DNA of 64,000 nucleotides, from positions 620,001 through 684,000 of the forward strand of contig CM037792.1 of NCBI GenBank assembly GCA_021229015.1, in the 5' to 3' direction. Position numbers and translations under genes: made by a program. The number at the start of each line of letters is the position of its first letter. Position 1 is the stretch's first letter. This stretch comes from Solen grandis (lineage: Eukaryota > Mollusca > Bivalvia > Adapedonta > Solenidae). Shown in pieces: positions 43,279-56,091 of this stretch. The notes under the pieces are model-generated. The model did not search any database. It was not told where the DNA came from and worked only from the letters and a program-made list of their open reading frames with translations.

Positions 43279-44991
43279 GAGGAACTGTGGCATCAGGCAA
43301 TACACAATAGATCTACTGCTTTCATGTTTAGCATGCCTAAGTCCGATGAAACTATTTTTATAAGGCTGTTGTCAATATGAATTTCTCCATTTCTAAATGA
43401 TTTGGTATTGTTCCGTATCAATAATGTTCTCATTCACTTTTATTTGCCTCATATTCATTTTCTTGTTATTGTACTTCATGATCAGCGTTAGAGGACTGAC
43501 ATGCATTCACAACTTTGTGAATAACTCATAACACAACTTATCGCTTTGTTTTGATCTCAAGAGAATATGTGGGATTTCTGGTATGCTTGTGCATGACTTC
43601 CCGTGCAAAATACCAAAACATCAATTTCATTTATTCAGTTTTAATGTCGTTGCTGAATTTTCCGAATAATTAGGTTCGCTGGCTTTTATAGCTCGATACG
43701 TTTTGATAAGATGCAATTTAGATGCATACGTCCCTTTGGTATAAAATACGTGTTATTTTCACACAACATAGAATAAATAATATAAGATCAAGAATTATTA
43801 AACAGGTTTTATGGTAGTTTTATAGTAAAAAATAATCCTAGTTTCGCCTGCTGGAGCCTTGCTCACCATTACCGCTCGCACACGCATGCTCAGTTTGTCT
43901 ATTTCTTGTTCAAACTCTCCCATAATTACCCATAACTTCAAACGCGGGTTAGGAGAATTACTACGTAATTACTTCAATATAAGTTTTATTGCATTGCCGT
44001 CCGAACAGACTGCTTGACTGTAAACGCATGTCACGTGATAATTGTACAAAATGGCGTTCAGTGCGTGATATGTGATATGGAGTTATTTAGATAAATATAA
44101 TTATCTACCGCATCATATATCTTCTACCCATCAGGAACGGCGGTAGGTCGTTAACGTGTTGCCATGCTATACCAGTGCTCACAAAAAAATCAACACCTTT
44201 CTGTGCTTTCTAGTAAATTTTCTTGATGGATAAAGTCCTGTACTGCATAAATAATCAGGTTTTGAAAAGATACTAAAAACTTTTGTCGCAGGAGATGAAG
44301 ATGAAAATGAGAAAATAGTGATTTTGATGACAAAAAATGTATCTTGATAAAAACTTCATTGCTACAGCTTTCTTATGATATTAAACAGCATATTTTAATT
44401 GTTGATGCGACATATAGCCAATAAGCCAGTTCAGTTTGTATTGCACTTTATTGTCATCCTGATTAACATTAACAACACCTTGTGTCGAAATTTTAAGTGA
44501 AAGCTTAATTCAATTACCTTTTACATTTAACTATTATTTCTTTAATGGTAAAAATCCGTACCAATTAAGTTTTAAGACAGATGCAATGGGCATAAAAATA
44601 GTTTGTGGAATGAATATCTCCACGAACACTAATCGCAATTTATGAGAGCAAATACAACGAGGCAATATAACACAGTACGTTTGTCCCGACCTCTGAAGTT
44701 TTCGCAGTGCGAACAATTCGTTGGCAATTTGTTGTGACAGTCGCCAGATTAGATTGGAGTTATATCTAGGAAAAGCAAATTGCCTATCCAAACGTATTAG
44801 GTACGTTGCTTTGCCTCATTTGTTTATTTTATTTCTTTAATCTACCTCATTTTCTTCCGACGTGATAACAAGACAGAGCACCAGGTTAAGAGATTGGCTA
44901 TATACAGCGGGCCACGGCCTGTGCCACCTGCATTGTTTGTTGAGACGAACAGGTGGAAGTTTCTCTTTACATATTCGTCAGTTAAGGGGAA
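43279..44991. other. No gene recognised
   Basis: About 1.7 kb. A minus-strand 85-codon frame (44534-44791) is unrecognised. No tandem or dispersed repeat was identified with confidence. Confidence 0.4.
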
Positions 44992-45020
44992 AACAACAAC
45001 AACAACAACAACAACAACAA
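44992..45020. repeat. (AAC)n microsatellite
   Basis: About nine AAC units. Confidence 0.9.
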
Positions 45021-45510
45021 ACACAATCTTTGGAATCTGCTGGAAGGTCACTTAATTTAAATGTAGATTATCTCCCTTCGATCAAATGTTTTGAAATTAG
45101 AAGACGTATAGAAGAATGATTCGCTTGTATGCCATTTTGATTATATTCCTTAAAGAACTGTAAACTTAGATAGCAAAGATATAAAAATCTACAATTTGAT
45201 TAGAATTTATTTAAAATACTCAAGATATTATCTGCATCGTTGCAGTTTTGCAGGATTAAAAAACAGTGACATTGACCCTGGAATACATACGAAAGGTCAA
45301 ACATATATCTGCTGGATTGCTAATGTTTGGTAAAACAGTGGTGTTGTGGGACATAAACGTATTCCCTTCTCTAATACTACTAGAGATAGTTTGTACATTT
45401 TCGTTTGGAACATGTTATAATACAATTTGGTGGTTACAGTTTGCCTTGATACAAGTGATTCAATAATTTTCCGATATGGGTTTAGAATATCTATTTTGAT
45501 AACCTCAAAA
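45021..45510. other. No gene recognised
   Basis: Short open frames only (66-82 codons), in overlapping frames on both strands. Confidence 0.35.
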
Positions 45511-45715
45511 CTAAAGGTTATCCGTCCATCATTTATTGTGATCATGGTCCATCAAGTGATCGCAGGAATTTTATATAAAATGCAAGCCTCTATTGACTTT
45601 CAGCAAAAGAGCCTATAACTCCCTCCTAGTCAATGGAAGCTCGCATCTGTACTGCTGTATTTTTAAGCTTTTGAAAGACCTTTATTATAATTTAATGATG
45701 AATGGATTACCTCAA
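45511..45715. mobile_element. Palindromic MITE, TTAA family, copy 6
   Basis: Left AAAGGTTATCCGTCCATCAT; right ATGATGAATGGATTACCTCA. TTAA is mutated to CTAA and TCAA. The core ATGCAAGCCTCTATTGACTT and GTCAATGGAAGCTCGCATCT forms an inner inverted repeat as in copy 4. Confidence 0.75.
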
Positions 45716-46589
45716 ACCTAGAATAAATGCATATTTTCCACATTTTTCTCGACATTTCATTTTTATCTTTGTGAGTACATTTATTTGTCAGGTGAAACGT
45801 ACATGTTTGCAAATGTTCTGTGACACACGTAAGTTTTCGTCCGTATTTCTGCATGCCCATTTAACCACCTTAAAGTCATTTTTCAAACTGTTTGTGCTGA
45901 CGACCTAAACCCACTGTATCAGAGTCCCCGATGGAATAAGAAACAACGACAAAAGCAATCCATCAGACTGATAAATGTGTTCTCCTGTTCTGATCCAAGC
46001 TGGCGACGTCTCCGTAAATTCATTTACAGCAACCAGTCCAGGAATAATCGTCGGTCAATAGAGACAATTTCCGGCGGACCGGACGGAAACTGGCATCGTG
46101 ATGCTACTGAAAGCGAATAGTTACCAATAACAGTTTCACGGAGAATTCATCATCCAGGTGGACATTTATCATCGTTACAACACGCGTGTCAGATATTGTT
46201 TTCTGCTAATATCGTAATGTCTTTAAATTGATGCTAGCACATTCCTTAAATAATTAAATCGCTGTTCTCTTTAAGCATATTTATCGGAATGACTTGAAGA
46301 TCATTAAAGCATCTTTATAGTTTTCAATCCTAGTTTTAAAGAAGAAAAAAAATCGTACAAAGAATTTTATCCTATTGTGTAATCTAATGAATTCTATGAA
46401 ATCGGGAGTACATTATAAATTGGATACAAGTGTTAAAAATGAAGAATAAACAAAGTAAAGACATTGACACATATAAGCATTAAAGGTACTCACACATGTA
46501 AAATGAAGAAATATGTGTAGACGACAGCATCTGCTGATGGAGTTCGTTATTATTATTATAAGACTAATGTTACAAGTAAGGTGTTTTTG
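45716..46589. other. No gene recognised
   Basis: The segment 45905-46180 has even composition and no repeat, but no coding signal. Confidence 0.4.
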
Positions 46590-46870
46590 TTTAGGAGGAG
46601 GAGGAGAAGTGAGGAGGAGAAATGTGGCGAGGGCCATGGCGGGAAAGGTGGATAAGGAGGAGGAAAAGGAGGAGGAGGAGGATGTTGAGGTGAAACATGA
46701 GGATGAGAAGAGTGAGGAGAGTGAAGATAAAGAGTCTGATGGGGAAGAGGAAATGGATATAATGAGGAGGAATAGGATGAGGAGGAGATGGAGATGGAGG
46801 ATGATGATGAGGAAATTGAAGAGGAGGAGGATAATGTGTATGGCGAGGAGAAGGAGAAGGATGCGGAATA
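46590..46870. repeat. Purine-rich (GGA/GAG)n tract, about 280 bp
   Basis: Almost only A and G on the plus strand, built from GAGGAGGAG, GATGAGGAG and GAAGAGGAGG variants. Open frames on both strands (glutamate/arginine-rich on plus; serine/proline-rich on minus) follow from composition. A tract of this kind could form triplex DNA. Confidence 0.88.
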
Positions 46871-47799
46871 TAATATTCCACCATATTTACCACTGCTGCC
46901 AGTTTGCTTAAATTTGTCAGTCATCGACACTTATTGAACGATTTTACTAATTACCTTCATTATATACCATCAGATAAAGTGAGAATATTTAACCGTATTG
47001 CGAATCAATTTTCGAATGAATCAACCAAGAACAACAAATAAAAACCAAACCAAGGTATCCAATTGGAATTAAATTCCTCTAAAGGTCGTATGTCACTATA
47101 TTTTTTTACAATATTTCTCCGTACCACAGTCTTCATATTTCACAGGCTCAACAAGAGCTTAAACTCAATACTACTGTGAAAACTGATATATCACACAATA
47201 ACAGTGCATAAAGGGGGCCTAATAAAGATAAAAAATGACGAATTTGAAACTATCCACTGACACCATACATCAGTTTCACATAAGCGCTTTGTACCATGTA
47301 ATATAAGCGTTCTATAAACTTGCTGTCACATTTAACAATGTCGTCCCTTTTGTGTTGACACCTGTCAGCCATTTTAAATGTTAAATCAATATTAATTTAT
47401 TATTTATCACGCGAGTGTATTCAATACAAATATGTATATGAGTGTAACACGAGTTTCTGTATTTGTCATTAGTCGATGATGAATCCATTTTGAATGATAA
47501 ACCGAGATGAAAAACCCTAAATCATACTGCACAAAAGAATGAGGCATATAATCACCTCATTTCGAAATACCAAGGGAGCAATTAACGTTATGTATGATCT
47601 GTCAAACGGAGCTTGAAACCCTGCCTGATGCAAATTTTGTATTTATTATACAACTAATCATACCTGATACGGTCGATTATAAATTCCAGATACAAGGCAA
47701 TCATATCTAATTGCTGTGTAATATAAGCAATATGTTTTGCGCTAATCATTCAAACATCAAACGTAAACCCTGATCTGTTAGGGGGTTCTCGTCTGCTAA
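46871..47799. other. No gene recognised
   Basis: AT-rich DNA with no supported feature. Confidence 0.4.
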
Positions 47800-48064
47800 A
47801 TGTATGTTGACAAATATGACTCCTCGGATTCGGGAGGTCGCGGGTTTGAACCCTGGCCGCGACACGTCAAAGTCTTGTGTAGCTATCTTGCTTGCTAATG
47901 AGCAGGGTAATTCTAGGACTGGTTGTAATGTGACTGGGTGTGGTATCATGCCACATACTGCAGTGTGACAGCAGTATATCTTTCCCAAGTAGACAGTCTC
48001 CAAATCACTGAAATACTGTCGGCGGGACGTTAAACCAACCAACCAACCAACCAACCAACCAACC
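47800..48064 (+). mobile_element. SINE family 2 with (AACC)n tail
   Basis: B-box GCGGGTTTGAACCCTGG at about 47840, body CTTGCTTGCTAATGAGCAGG and TTCTAGGACTGGTTGTAATG, and 3' domain CACTGAAATACTGTCGGCGG plus GACGTTAAACC. It ends in seven AACC units. The A-box side of the head is degraded, so the left boundary is approximate. It contains an internal duplication of the TACTGCAGTGTGACAGCAGT type. Confidence 0.8.
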
Positions 48065-50904
48065 ATACAAACAGGTATGTTATCGTCTAGTCAAGTTGTT
48101 GAATGAGTGTTGACAAGTATATTAGCCGCTTAGACTTACAACTGGTCATGTTCTCTTTGCAAGAATCATTCTGGTATGACCCAAATGATACCCCTTTGGT
48201 ATGAACGAACATTATAAATTAGTGGGTTTGGTACAGACCCGACGCCAACATATAGGGGCTAAGTAATGTTCAAAGGGAAGGGCGAGGCGCTTTTCCGTAT
48301 TTGATCTGTACCAAACCAAATAATTGATTTGTTTCATCTACTACTCTCATTTTAATTTCTTCTGACTAGGTTTCCTACATAGAAATATAGGAGGTGATCA
48401 CGTGATCGCGATTAGACCAATGAAAACGTAAGAAACTCGTGGGAGGTGAAATAAAAGTAGAAATTCAATTGCATATTTGCGAAATTCTTTTCATTCTCAG
48501 TAATCAAACAGTAGATTAGATTCTGAAAATGTTTACTATCACATTTTAGCGACAGTCCCCTTTTATGTCATTATCTATCAATATTGTGCACTCTGTGTTC
48601 TATGAAAATTCTTTGAACGGTTGCCAAGCATTTTTATTTCTATTAATTTGAAGCAGCTAGGGAGCAGTCTACAAATCGTCGATCTACTGATGGGATCGAA
48701 TCTACAACATATCGGCACCAGGCAACATATAACTGCAGCTAAACAAGCACACTTATGGCTCCAGAATCAATTTACCGCCAGCATTATTGCTGTTACACAG
48801 ACGCGTTGTCTCGCGATATGGCGGTCCGAATCTGTCGCCAGTATATGAAAGAAATTCTGCCCCAAAGCCTTTCAATAAACTATATAAACGACGTTCTGAA
48901 TGTATTGCAGCAACTTAATTTTCATAATACATAATTGTTAACGAATGAAAGCATATTTCATGTTCATGTAGTTTTAATACGATATTGACATAAATTTGGA
49001 CAGGAAATTTACGACTATCGAAAATCATAAATTTGAATTAAATCTCATTTTGCCGTCTCTTTTCTCGACTAAATGGCAGAATTTCTAGAACTGATGAATT
49101 ATAAAAGAACGTAAATCTCTTTGCAAAACTAAAACTTTTTTATATTTTGAATTTTTCACATTGATATTCACAATGTTTGCAACATTTGTAAACAGAATTC
49201 GTAATCAGATTTGCTGACATTTTGCATAGAGAACGCATCATCACAAAATTATGAAAGCCTGCACTCGTAACATTTATTTTTTGTGTACAGTGTAACACGC
49301 TTTTCAGTAATATATTGTTTAAATCCATTAGACTAAGGAATACAGTATCACTAGTAATTTGTATTTGCTTCCTGACGTTATACTGGGGTTTAAAGCCGTT
49401 TTGACTTCTTTGATAATTTCAAGTCGGACATTTCGCGTACTCCTCTATTCTGGAATGATGCAATTGTTGTGGAAGAAGCACCAGGAGCTGTGTTTGATGA
49501 AATGGATTACCTAAGTATAACATACAGTACCAACTCTAAATTGCTGTTGAAAATTCAAGTATTCTGTAAAACACGATACACAAGAAGTAAAAATCCTGAC
49601 GCATTGTCTTGTCAGCTAGATGCTATTGATTTTAATACATTAAATTCATTCTGCTTGTATCTCCATTTTATTCTCCCCGAAAATACACAATAGTGCAAAA
49701 TAAATGTTTAATAGGCCAAAAAAGCGCTCAGAAAAGCACGTGGCACCCGTATTAGTTCCCAATACCAGAACAGATTTCCGGACGGTGAGAGGTTGATATT
49801 TACATTCATAAAATAGCTCATCATTTACAGCTCTGTGACATTTATTGATCTTATAGAGGTGTTGAGCTGACAGAGCTTGCATCTTATACCCCTTTCCATG
49901 TTAATTTATCTGGGCAATATTGCGGTTTCTGAGAAATGCAAAATTTAAGCACGCATAATGGAAAAGTACCACGAGAAGTCGTGTTTGAGGCACAACGTTA
50001 TCAATACAAATGGTAATTTCTTGGTTACTCCCCAGATTTAATGAAAATAAAACTTAAGACGAATGGCGGGTATCCGGCCATGACAAATGGTCCCCGTCAA
50101 AGGTTATAGATTCTTCACGCGCCGGAAAACAATACCAGATAGGGTGTTGGGGCTGTCGCTGTAAATGATTAGGTGCTGGAACCGCGTGACACGCGCACAC
50201 ACTTTGTACCAATAAGGCGTGGTTAAGTCGGTACCAAACATCGGTGGAGCAGCACCAAACGCGAACATGTGCAAAATGAAATACATTTATTTTGCCCGTA
50301 TGTTGATACGGGAAACAAGTAATTTATCCCAAATTTTGTACACTAACACGGCATTGCGGATGTGAGACTCGTGCACGATGTGCTCTGACTCATGAAGAAA
50401 TAGGGTTTGTGGCCGATTTCAAGAATCCATTTAAAATCAATATAAAAATATTTGAGCGACTGTGGAAAATATGAGTAAATTCAAATTTCGAAAGAAACAC
50501 ATTATACGCAAAAACACTAAACTGATCAAAGAGATTATAAATTGTACACTGTACATAACTGTTATGTCTTTTGAGTTTATTTCAAAATATACAAGACTAC
50601 GGTGACATAAAAGGGATTTAAATATCACGTGCGCACGCGATATGAAATATATCTTCCGAGTCATCCTCTATGCCACCGTATAAGACCTATGCTTATACGC
50701 TCATGATATTTATAATAACACATAATATATTGACTCCCTCCTGGGAGTTTCATTCACACAAGTAATATAAAATCATTAATATTCCATTGAGGATCATTAT
50801 TTATGAATGTCTTGGAAGCTTCATCTTCCCCTTTTAAATAACATTAATACATAAATATATCTACCAGAATGACTTAACTACATGTTCAGCGAAATCTTGG
50901 ATCA

Positions 50905-50908
<4 letters not shown>
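48065..50908. other. No gene recognised in 2.8 kb
   Basis: Open frames of 60-78 codons occur (48621-48848 and 49469-49693 plus; 49646-49882 minus) without recognisable domains or paired splice signals. ATCACGTGATCGCG at about 48396 is a short palindromic motif. No repeat family member was seen. Confidence 0.4.
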
Positions 50909-50940
<32 letters not shown>

Positions 50941-50957
50941 AGAGAGAAAGAGAGAGA
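50909..50957. repeat. (AG)n microsatellite
   Basis: About 24 AG units with a few A interruptions. Confidence 0.93.
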
Positions 50958-53050
50958 TCTTCAAATGATGCATGGCATTATAAATATACGAGTAAATTTA
51001 CCTAACATGACATTCGGAAGGAGATGATAGAGAAACATTATTGCATTTTAAATGAATTAAGAATGTATATTAATAAATGTACTTATTTCGTATGCTACTA
51101 TATAGCGATAATTCCAAAGCTTTCCGGTTTGTTGTATGGTATAAGCGTCTGTTTAGATATATTTTTTATGCAAATGTCCTGCTTCTATTTCATTATGTGA
51201 GCAGATATATTAAATATATTAACACGTGAAAGAGATTTCTCAATTTAACAATATTAACAATATTGATATTATTCATTATTTATTATGTAATCCAAAAGCA
51301 ACAAAGCGTGTATATTCTTGATTTTAGAAGGAAGGTAGTCTTTTTTGGGGGTTAAATTTATCTTTTACATGGTGTTTGTAAAATGTTGATAAACCTTTGA
51401 CATTATTACATATCCATGATTCATTAAAACCCGGTGACATAACCAGGTTTAGATTATAAGCAACCCAGGGCGATGACTGACATTGATTTTTATCAAGCAT
51501 TAAGGGTGGTTTTCATGTAAAACGTGCGACAAAAGGGACCAATTTACTCAACACTATAAATTATATAATACATTTAAGACTCGTTCATCGTTCATGCTTC
51601 GGCAATTTACATTATTTATGACTCTAATTGTGCTGGTATAAAATGGAGATGTATCTTTTTGTTGAATCCATATATTCAACATGGCTTCTTTTTTGTCACT
51701 AATTATATGTCTGTTTTGACAAAGCAGTGGTTTGGAATGATGGATAGCTTATATGTTCGTCTAAATTCTATTTTAATGGAACAGTATACTTCTCCTCTAA
51801 TTTCTACTCAAATAATTACTAGGCGATAATATTTTCTAATAATCATTTATAAGTATGATGCAATAGGATTTTTTTCCAATTGATGCGTGTATATACTGAA
51901 TCATTGCCAATTATGTTAAATCAATGAATCAATTTATCATTTTATTATCTCTATATTAAATGAAATTTATATATATTTTGAACCATTTTTTTCTTTGCAT
52001 ATATGCTGCATCCGTTTTCTATATTAAATGATCCACGAATAACTCAAAAACAGAATTCAATATAATTCAATACACTCTGTCTAAAAGTATTCCCGAAACC
52101 ATTAATTACAGAATTGTCAAAGTATATTTACACTCAAATCCTTATCCGTTGCCATGGCAAAGCCAAGTTATGACTCCTTGCGGATATATATCTTATTTAC
52201 GGCTTTGACATTTTAATTCCTTGGTTTATTAAGAGTAAGGGTTCTTGTTTATAAATCTCAAATGCATTGTCAAATACAAAGTACCGTGGGGGAAGCACTT
52301 TAGCTTCAATTTAATTTATAGTGTTAACAGATAATTGACGTCATCTGAACTACATACAATATATTCATTTATATCTACAAGTACCTTTGGTAAAGAGAAA
52401 AAATGATAAAGTTCATAATGAAAAGATAAAACACATACCTTGATGAACATAGACTTCACATCGGAATTTTCTAAAGTGTTAAGTGTTAAGTGATTTTCTC
52501 CATTTTTCTATGGTAAAGTTTAGATTATTTCACGGAAATCGATACAAAATCATAAAATGAATCTTTCTACCATGAGTTTTTACCATACATAAATCATAAA
52601 TCAAATTCAGTTTTTCATATTCATAGAAAATACATATTTTCCATAGTCTTCAATACTATGCGGATTATCTCCCCCAAATTAGATAAAACTTTAAAAAAAC
52701 TCTTGGTTAAATATTTTTATTTTTTATGTCTTCAAAGTGACAAAATTTTATAGAAATATAACCATCCAGTGGCAAGATACGGAATGTCGCTGGGAATATA
52801 GGATGGGAAGACCTTAATACATAATAGATGAGAAAAAGCATTTTTTTCCTCTTTTTTGTCGGCGTTATCTGTATAAAACGGATTTTGACCTATTTCCTGC
52901 ATTAATCTAATCTTGGTTAACAACCGAAAAATTCGGAAAAGCAATCGTTTCATTGTTTTGCATAAATTATTTTTGGATATTCCATCATAAAATTGGAATC
53001 TTTCTGCATTATTGTCAAATGGCAAATAACAATTCAATCTGCCTATCTTA
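50958..53050. other. Very AT-rich DNA, no gene recognised
   Basis: A 101-codon minus-strand frame (52732-53037) is AT-driven and unrecognised. A small direct repeat AACAATATT occurs near 51247. Confidence 0.4.
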
Positions 53051-53110
53051 ACATAAAAACCATCCAGTTGAAAAATTCAAACATAAAAACCACCCATTTG
53101 AAAAAGTAAA
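53051..53110. repeat. 30-bp tandem duplication
   Basis: ACATAAAAACCATCCAGTTG plus AAAAATTCAA is repeated next to itself as ACATAAAAACCACCCATTTG plus AAAAAGTAAA. Confidence 0.85.
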
Positions 53111-54539
53111 CAGTTGTGAAACTTTAGAAAACGTAGTTATAACCGTCGTTCTATAGCTAACACAAGCTATTTATAGTAACAATTTCCGTTAAGACTAAGT
53201 GCCCCGAGATCAAATCACACTGACGGAACTTTTTTTTCCGCTTATATTACATTTTTGTCGCAATTTTTTTTTCACTAGTATATTACATCTAAATTTACCG
53301 ACAAATCACATACACTTTAAAACTTGCCAGCATCATTGTTAGTTGTTTGTGATGTAGTCACTCACAACTATAGTACCTACATTCTGAGGGTCCGTTTCTC
53401 TACATTTAAAACCGAATAACCTCTCAATTTTGTACAGAATTCTACAATACAGATTTGCTGAGATTCAGCCAACGTAGTGAAACCTGTACACGTTAAAAAT
53501 GTCTGTCTGCTTTATTACTGAAATACTGTCACAACAATAATCTCCAGTACAACAACACCTGCAACTACACCATGAAAAACAACAATGTCAAGTACATATC
53601 AAGACCAAGAACCGGAAACTCTCAGATGAATAGCTTAGTGATCTCACACCATGATTTGTAAGCGATTACGTGGATTAGACTCGAGATCCGTGAAATTATC
53701 TGCGAACAAAACTTATCTATGTGAAAATCTGTCATATCTATAATGGATTGCATATGCAGACTGTCACTAGCTGAACGCTAACTGAGTGGTTGACACATGT
53801 AATAAATTCATAATGATTTTGTAACTAGAACATGGTTTTAAATGCTCATAACTCATATCAAGTAATGTTCATAAAACTTTACCACGTCATTAAAACATAT
53901 GTTTCCATGACTGCTTTATAGCCGTAGCGAAAATAATGTGTACAAAAGTACCTTAAGACATGCAAAACTACCTGACTTTATAACGATTTACTCATTATTC
54001 ATTTGAATCCAGGGAGTATTTAGCTTAAAGCGAATTTCAACCAAATTTATTGCACTAGAAAGAGTATGCCGTTCCGTACAGCTAAGCCAGGTACCAGTTA
54101 GTGATGTCTGCACCTGATACCATTTAGGCAATGAATCACTGGTTCCAGTTCTGTTCTTTTAACAAAGCAGAAACCCATGAACTGAAAGGAGTTCCAATTA
54201 GAATAAAATGCTTTGTTCTGTAGACTGATATGACAGCTTAGTTATCGTTGTTAAATTTGTTGATAAATCGATGTTAGTACAGCTCCGAGTACCAACCTCC
54301 CCCCACCCCTCGAAACAGGAAGACCCCATCCGTAAGTGTGAATATTGTAATATAGTGTTTCATCGTTATGAGTACGGTATGGTTTAGAGAGGTTGTGTAT
54401 GATTTGGTAACGGTAGGTATCTAATTAAACAGGTGCTTCGTCCCCAATTATGGTTAACCCAGACACAGATTGGGTAACTGCACGCCGTCAGGTGTTCACA
54501 TAAACTGAAAACCAAGAAAAATTAAATAAAAAAAAAAGC
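53111..54539. other. No gene recognised
   Basis: AT-rich DNA with no supported feature. Confidence 0.4.
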
Positions 54540-55110
54540 AACAGCAACAGTATAGAAAAGTATAATAGAGTACAATACAGTACAATAACTACAGTGTATC
54601 ACTGTACAGTATAATACATTGCAAGCTAGTATAGCACTGTATAGCAATTGATCACAGTACAGTATAGTGCAGTACAGAATAATACCTGTCAGTATTTTTT
54701 TTGATATAGTTCAGTAAAAAAAAAAAGTTTACATTATAGTAAACTTCAGTACAGCAGTATAGTATATTACAATACAGAACATTATAGTATATTACAATAG
54801 TACGAGAGAGTACAGTATAGTACAGTACAATATAATACAGTAGTCAAATGGAGTACAGTATAGTACAGTACAATATAATACAGTAGTCAAATGGAGTACA
54901 GTATAGTACAGTACAATATAATACAGTAGTCAAATGGAGTACAGTATAGTACAGTACAATATAATACAGTAGTCAAATGGAGTACAGTATAGTACAGTAC
55001 AATATAATACAGTAGTCAAATGGAGTACAGTATAGTACAGTACAATATAATACAGTAGTAATATGGAGTACTGTATGGTACAGTACAGTACAGGTTTATG
55101 ATATGTGTAA
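54540..55110. repeat. GTACAGTATA-rich tandem array with a homogeneous 43-bp unit
   Basis: The left part (54540-54800) is a degenerate mix of GTACAG, TATAGTA and ATACAGT motifs. From 54800 a 43-bp unit appears (GTCAAATGGAGTACAGTATA...). It starts at 54843, 54886, 54929, 54972 and 55015, exactly 43 bp apart and without differences in the first four, then decays after 55058. The pattern fits a higher-order unit newly amplified out of an older short repeat. Confidence 0.92.
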
Positions 55111-55879
55111 AATGCTTTCTTGGCACTTTTATAAGAATACACTCTTATTTAAGAATCGCTCATTTGACCTTTTCTAGTTTAATCTCTCTTCTTCTCTTTC
55201 CCTTTAATTTCGCTCTGTCTGGAATAATTATATTCTTTATAATTTTGTATATCTGACAAACGTCAATATTTTTCCTGTCTCATCTTTCCAGACGAATATT
55301 TCCATATTATGATCTACGCCGTCCACTAAACCATTTGCCGCAAAATAAACGTGTCTTTACATGCACTGAAAACCCATCTGTTATGACAATTACTTTAATA
55401 TGTCGGGCACGCAGGTCTCCAATCTCATTTTTCATACACTATCTCTCGCAGCGATGTTAAAAATTGATGATCTAGTTGGTGAAGCCCATTGCACTTTCTT
55501 CAAACTAACGATCAATATTAATGGTCATTAATATTTCCTATTGGCAGGAAATTATAGAGAGCAGGTTGAAAGGTCAAACATCAAACCGGAAATAGGCCGC
55601 AGATAGTTTTCAGATGCTGGTAAAATACGGGTATGAAGATTAGCCATGTGTTTTCATTAGTAAATAGAACACGTTAATCATCGGGGTATCAAGTAAGTGA
55701 TTATATATACATTCATATATATGAGAACTTTCATTAAGTATGAACAATTGGCATTTTTGACCATTTTTTGTAAGGGTGGTGGTAGGTAACCCCCTTTTTT
55801 TTAAATTCTTCAATACAATTCTTATTGTATTGTTTTTGGAGCTCTTTTCCGCCGTCATTACGTCGTAAGGCTATTAATA
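55111..55879. other. No gene recognised
   Basis: A 72-codon minus-strand frame at 55640-55858 is unrecognised. Confidence 0.4.
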
Positions 55880-56091
55880 GGTGGAGGTTAACAGTGCCCA
55901 ATGCCCCAGGGACGAACCACCGGCCTACCAGCTGGGAGGCTTACTCACGTGAAAATCTCAAGTGACCAAACCGGAACTTGAACACATAACAATAGGGACT
56001 AACTGATTTAAAGTCAACTTGAACACATAACAATAGGGACTAACTGATTTAAAAGTCAACTACTATAACTTCTCAGCCACGGGTACTCCGG
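55880..56091 (-). mobile_element. SINE family 1, 3'-truncated, with internal duplication
   Basis: Minus strand: the head end CCCGTGGCTGAGAAG (A-box, mutated) and the body TCACTTGAGATTTTCACGTG, AGCCTCCCAGCTGGTAGGCC and GGTGGTTCGTCCCTGGGGC. The 3' domain CTGAAATACTGTCG is missing. A 41/42-bp segment in the head (starting AACTTGAACACATAAC on plus) is duplicated in tandem at 55975 and 56016. Confidence 0.78.

Noticed and set aside
44764..44820. Further copy of the 22.6 kb inverted-repeat arm (shares GTACGTTGCTTTG)
   Set aside because: Only 13 bases are clearly shared and the flanks do not align by eye.
46513..46930. Overlapping 100-132 codon frames on both strands
   Set aside because: They are produced by the purine-rich tract; the residues are only those allowed by GGA/GAG repeats.
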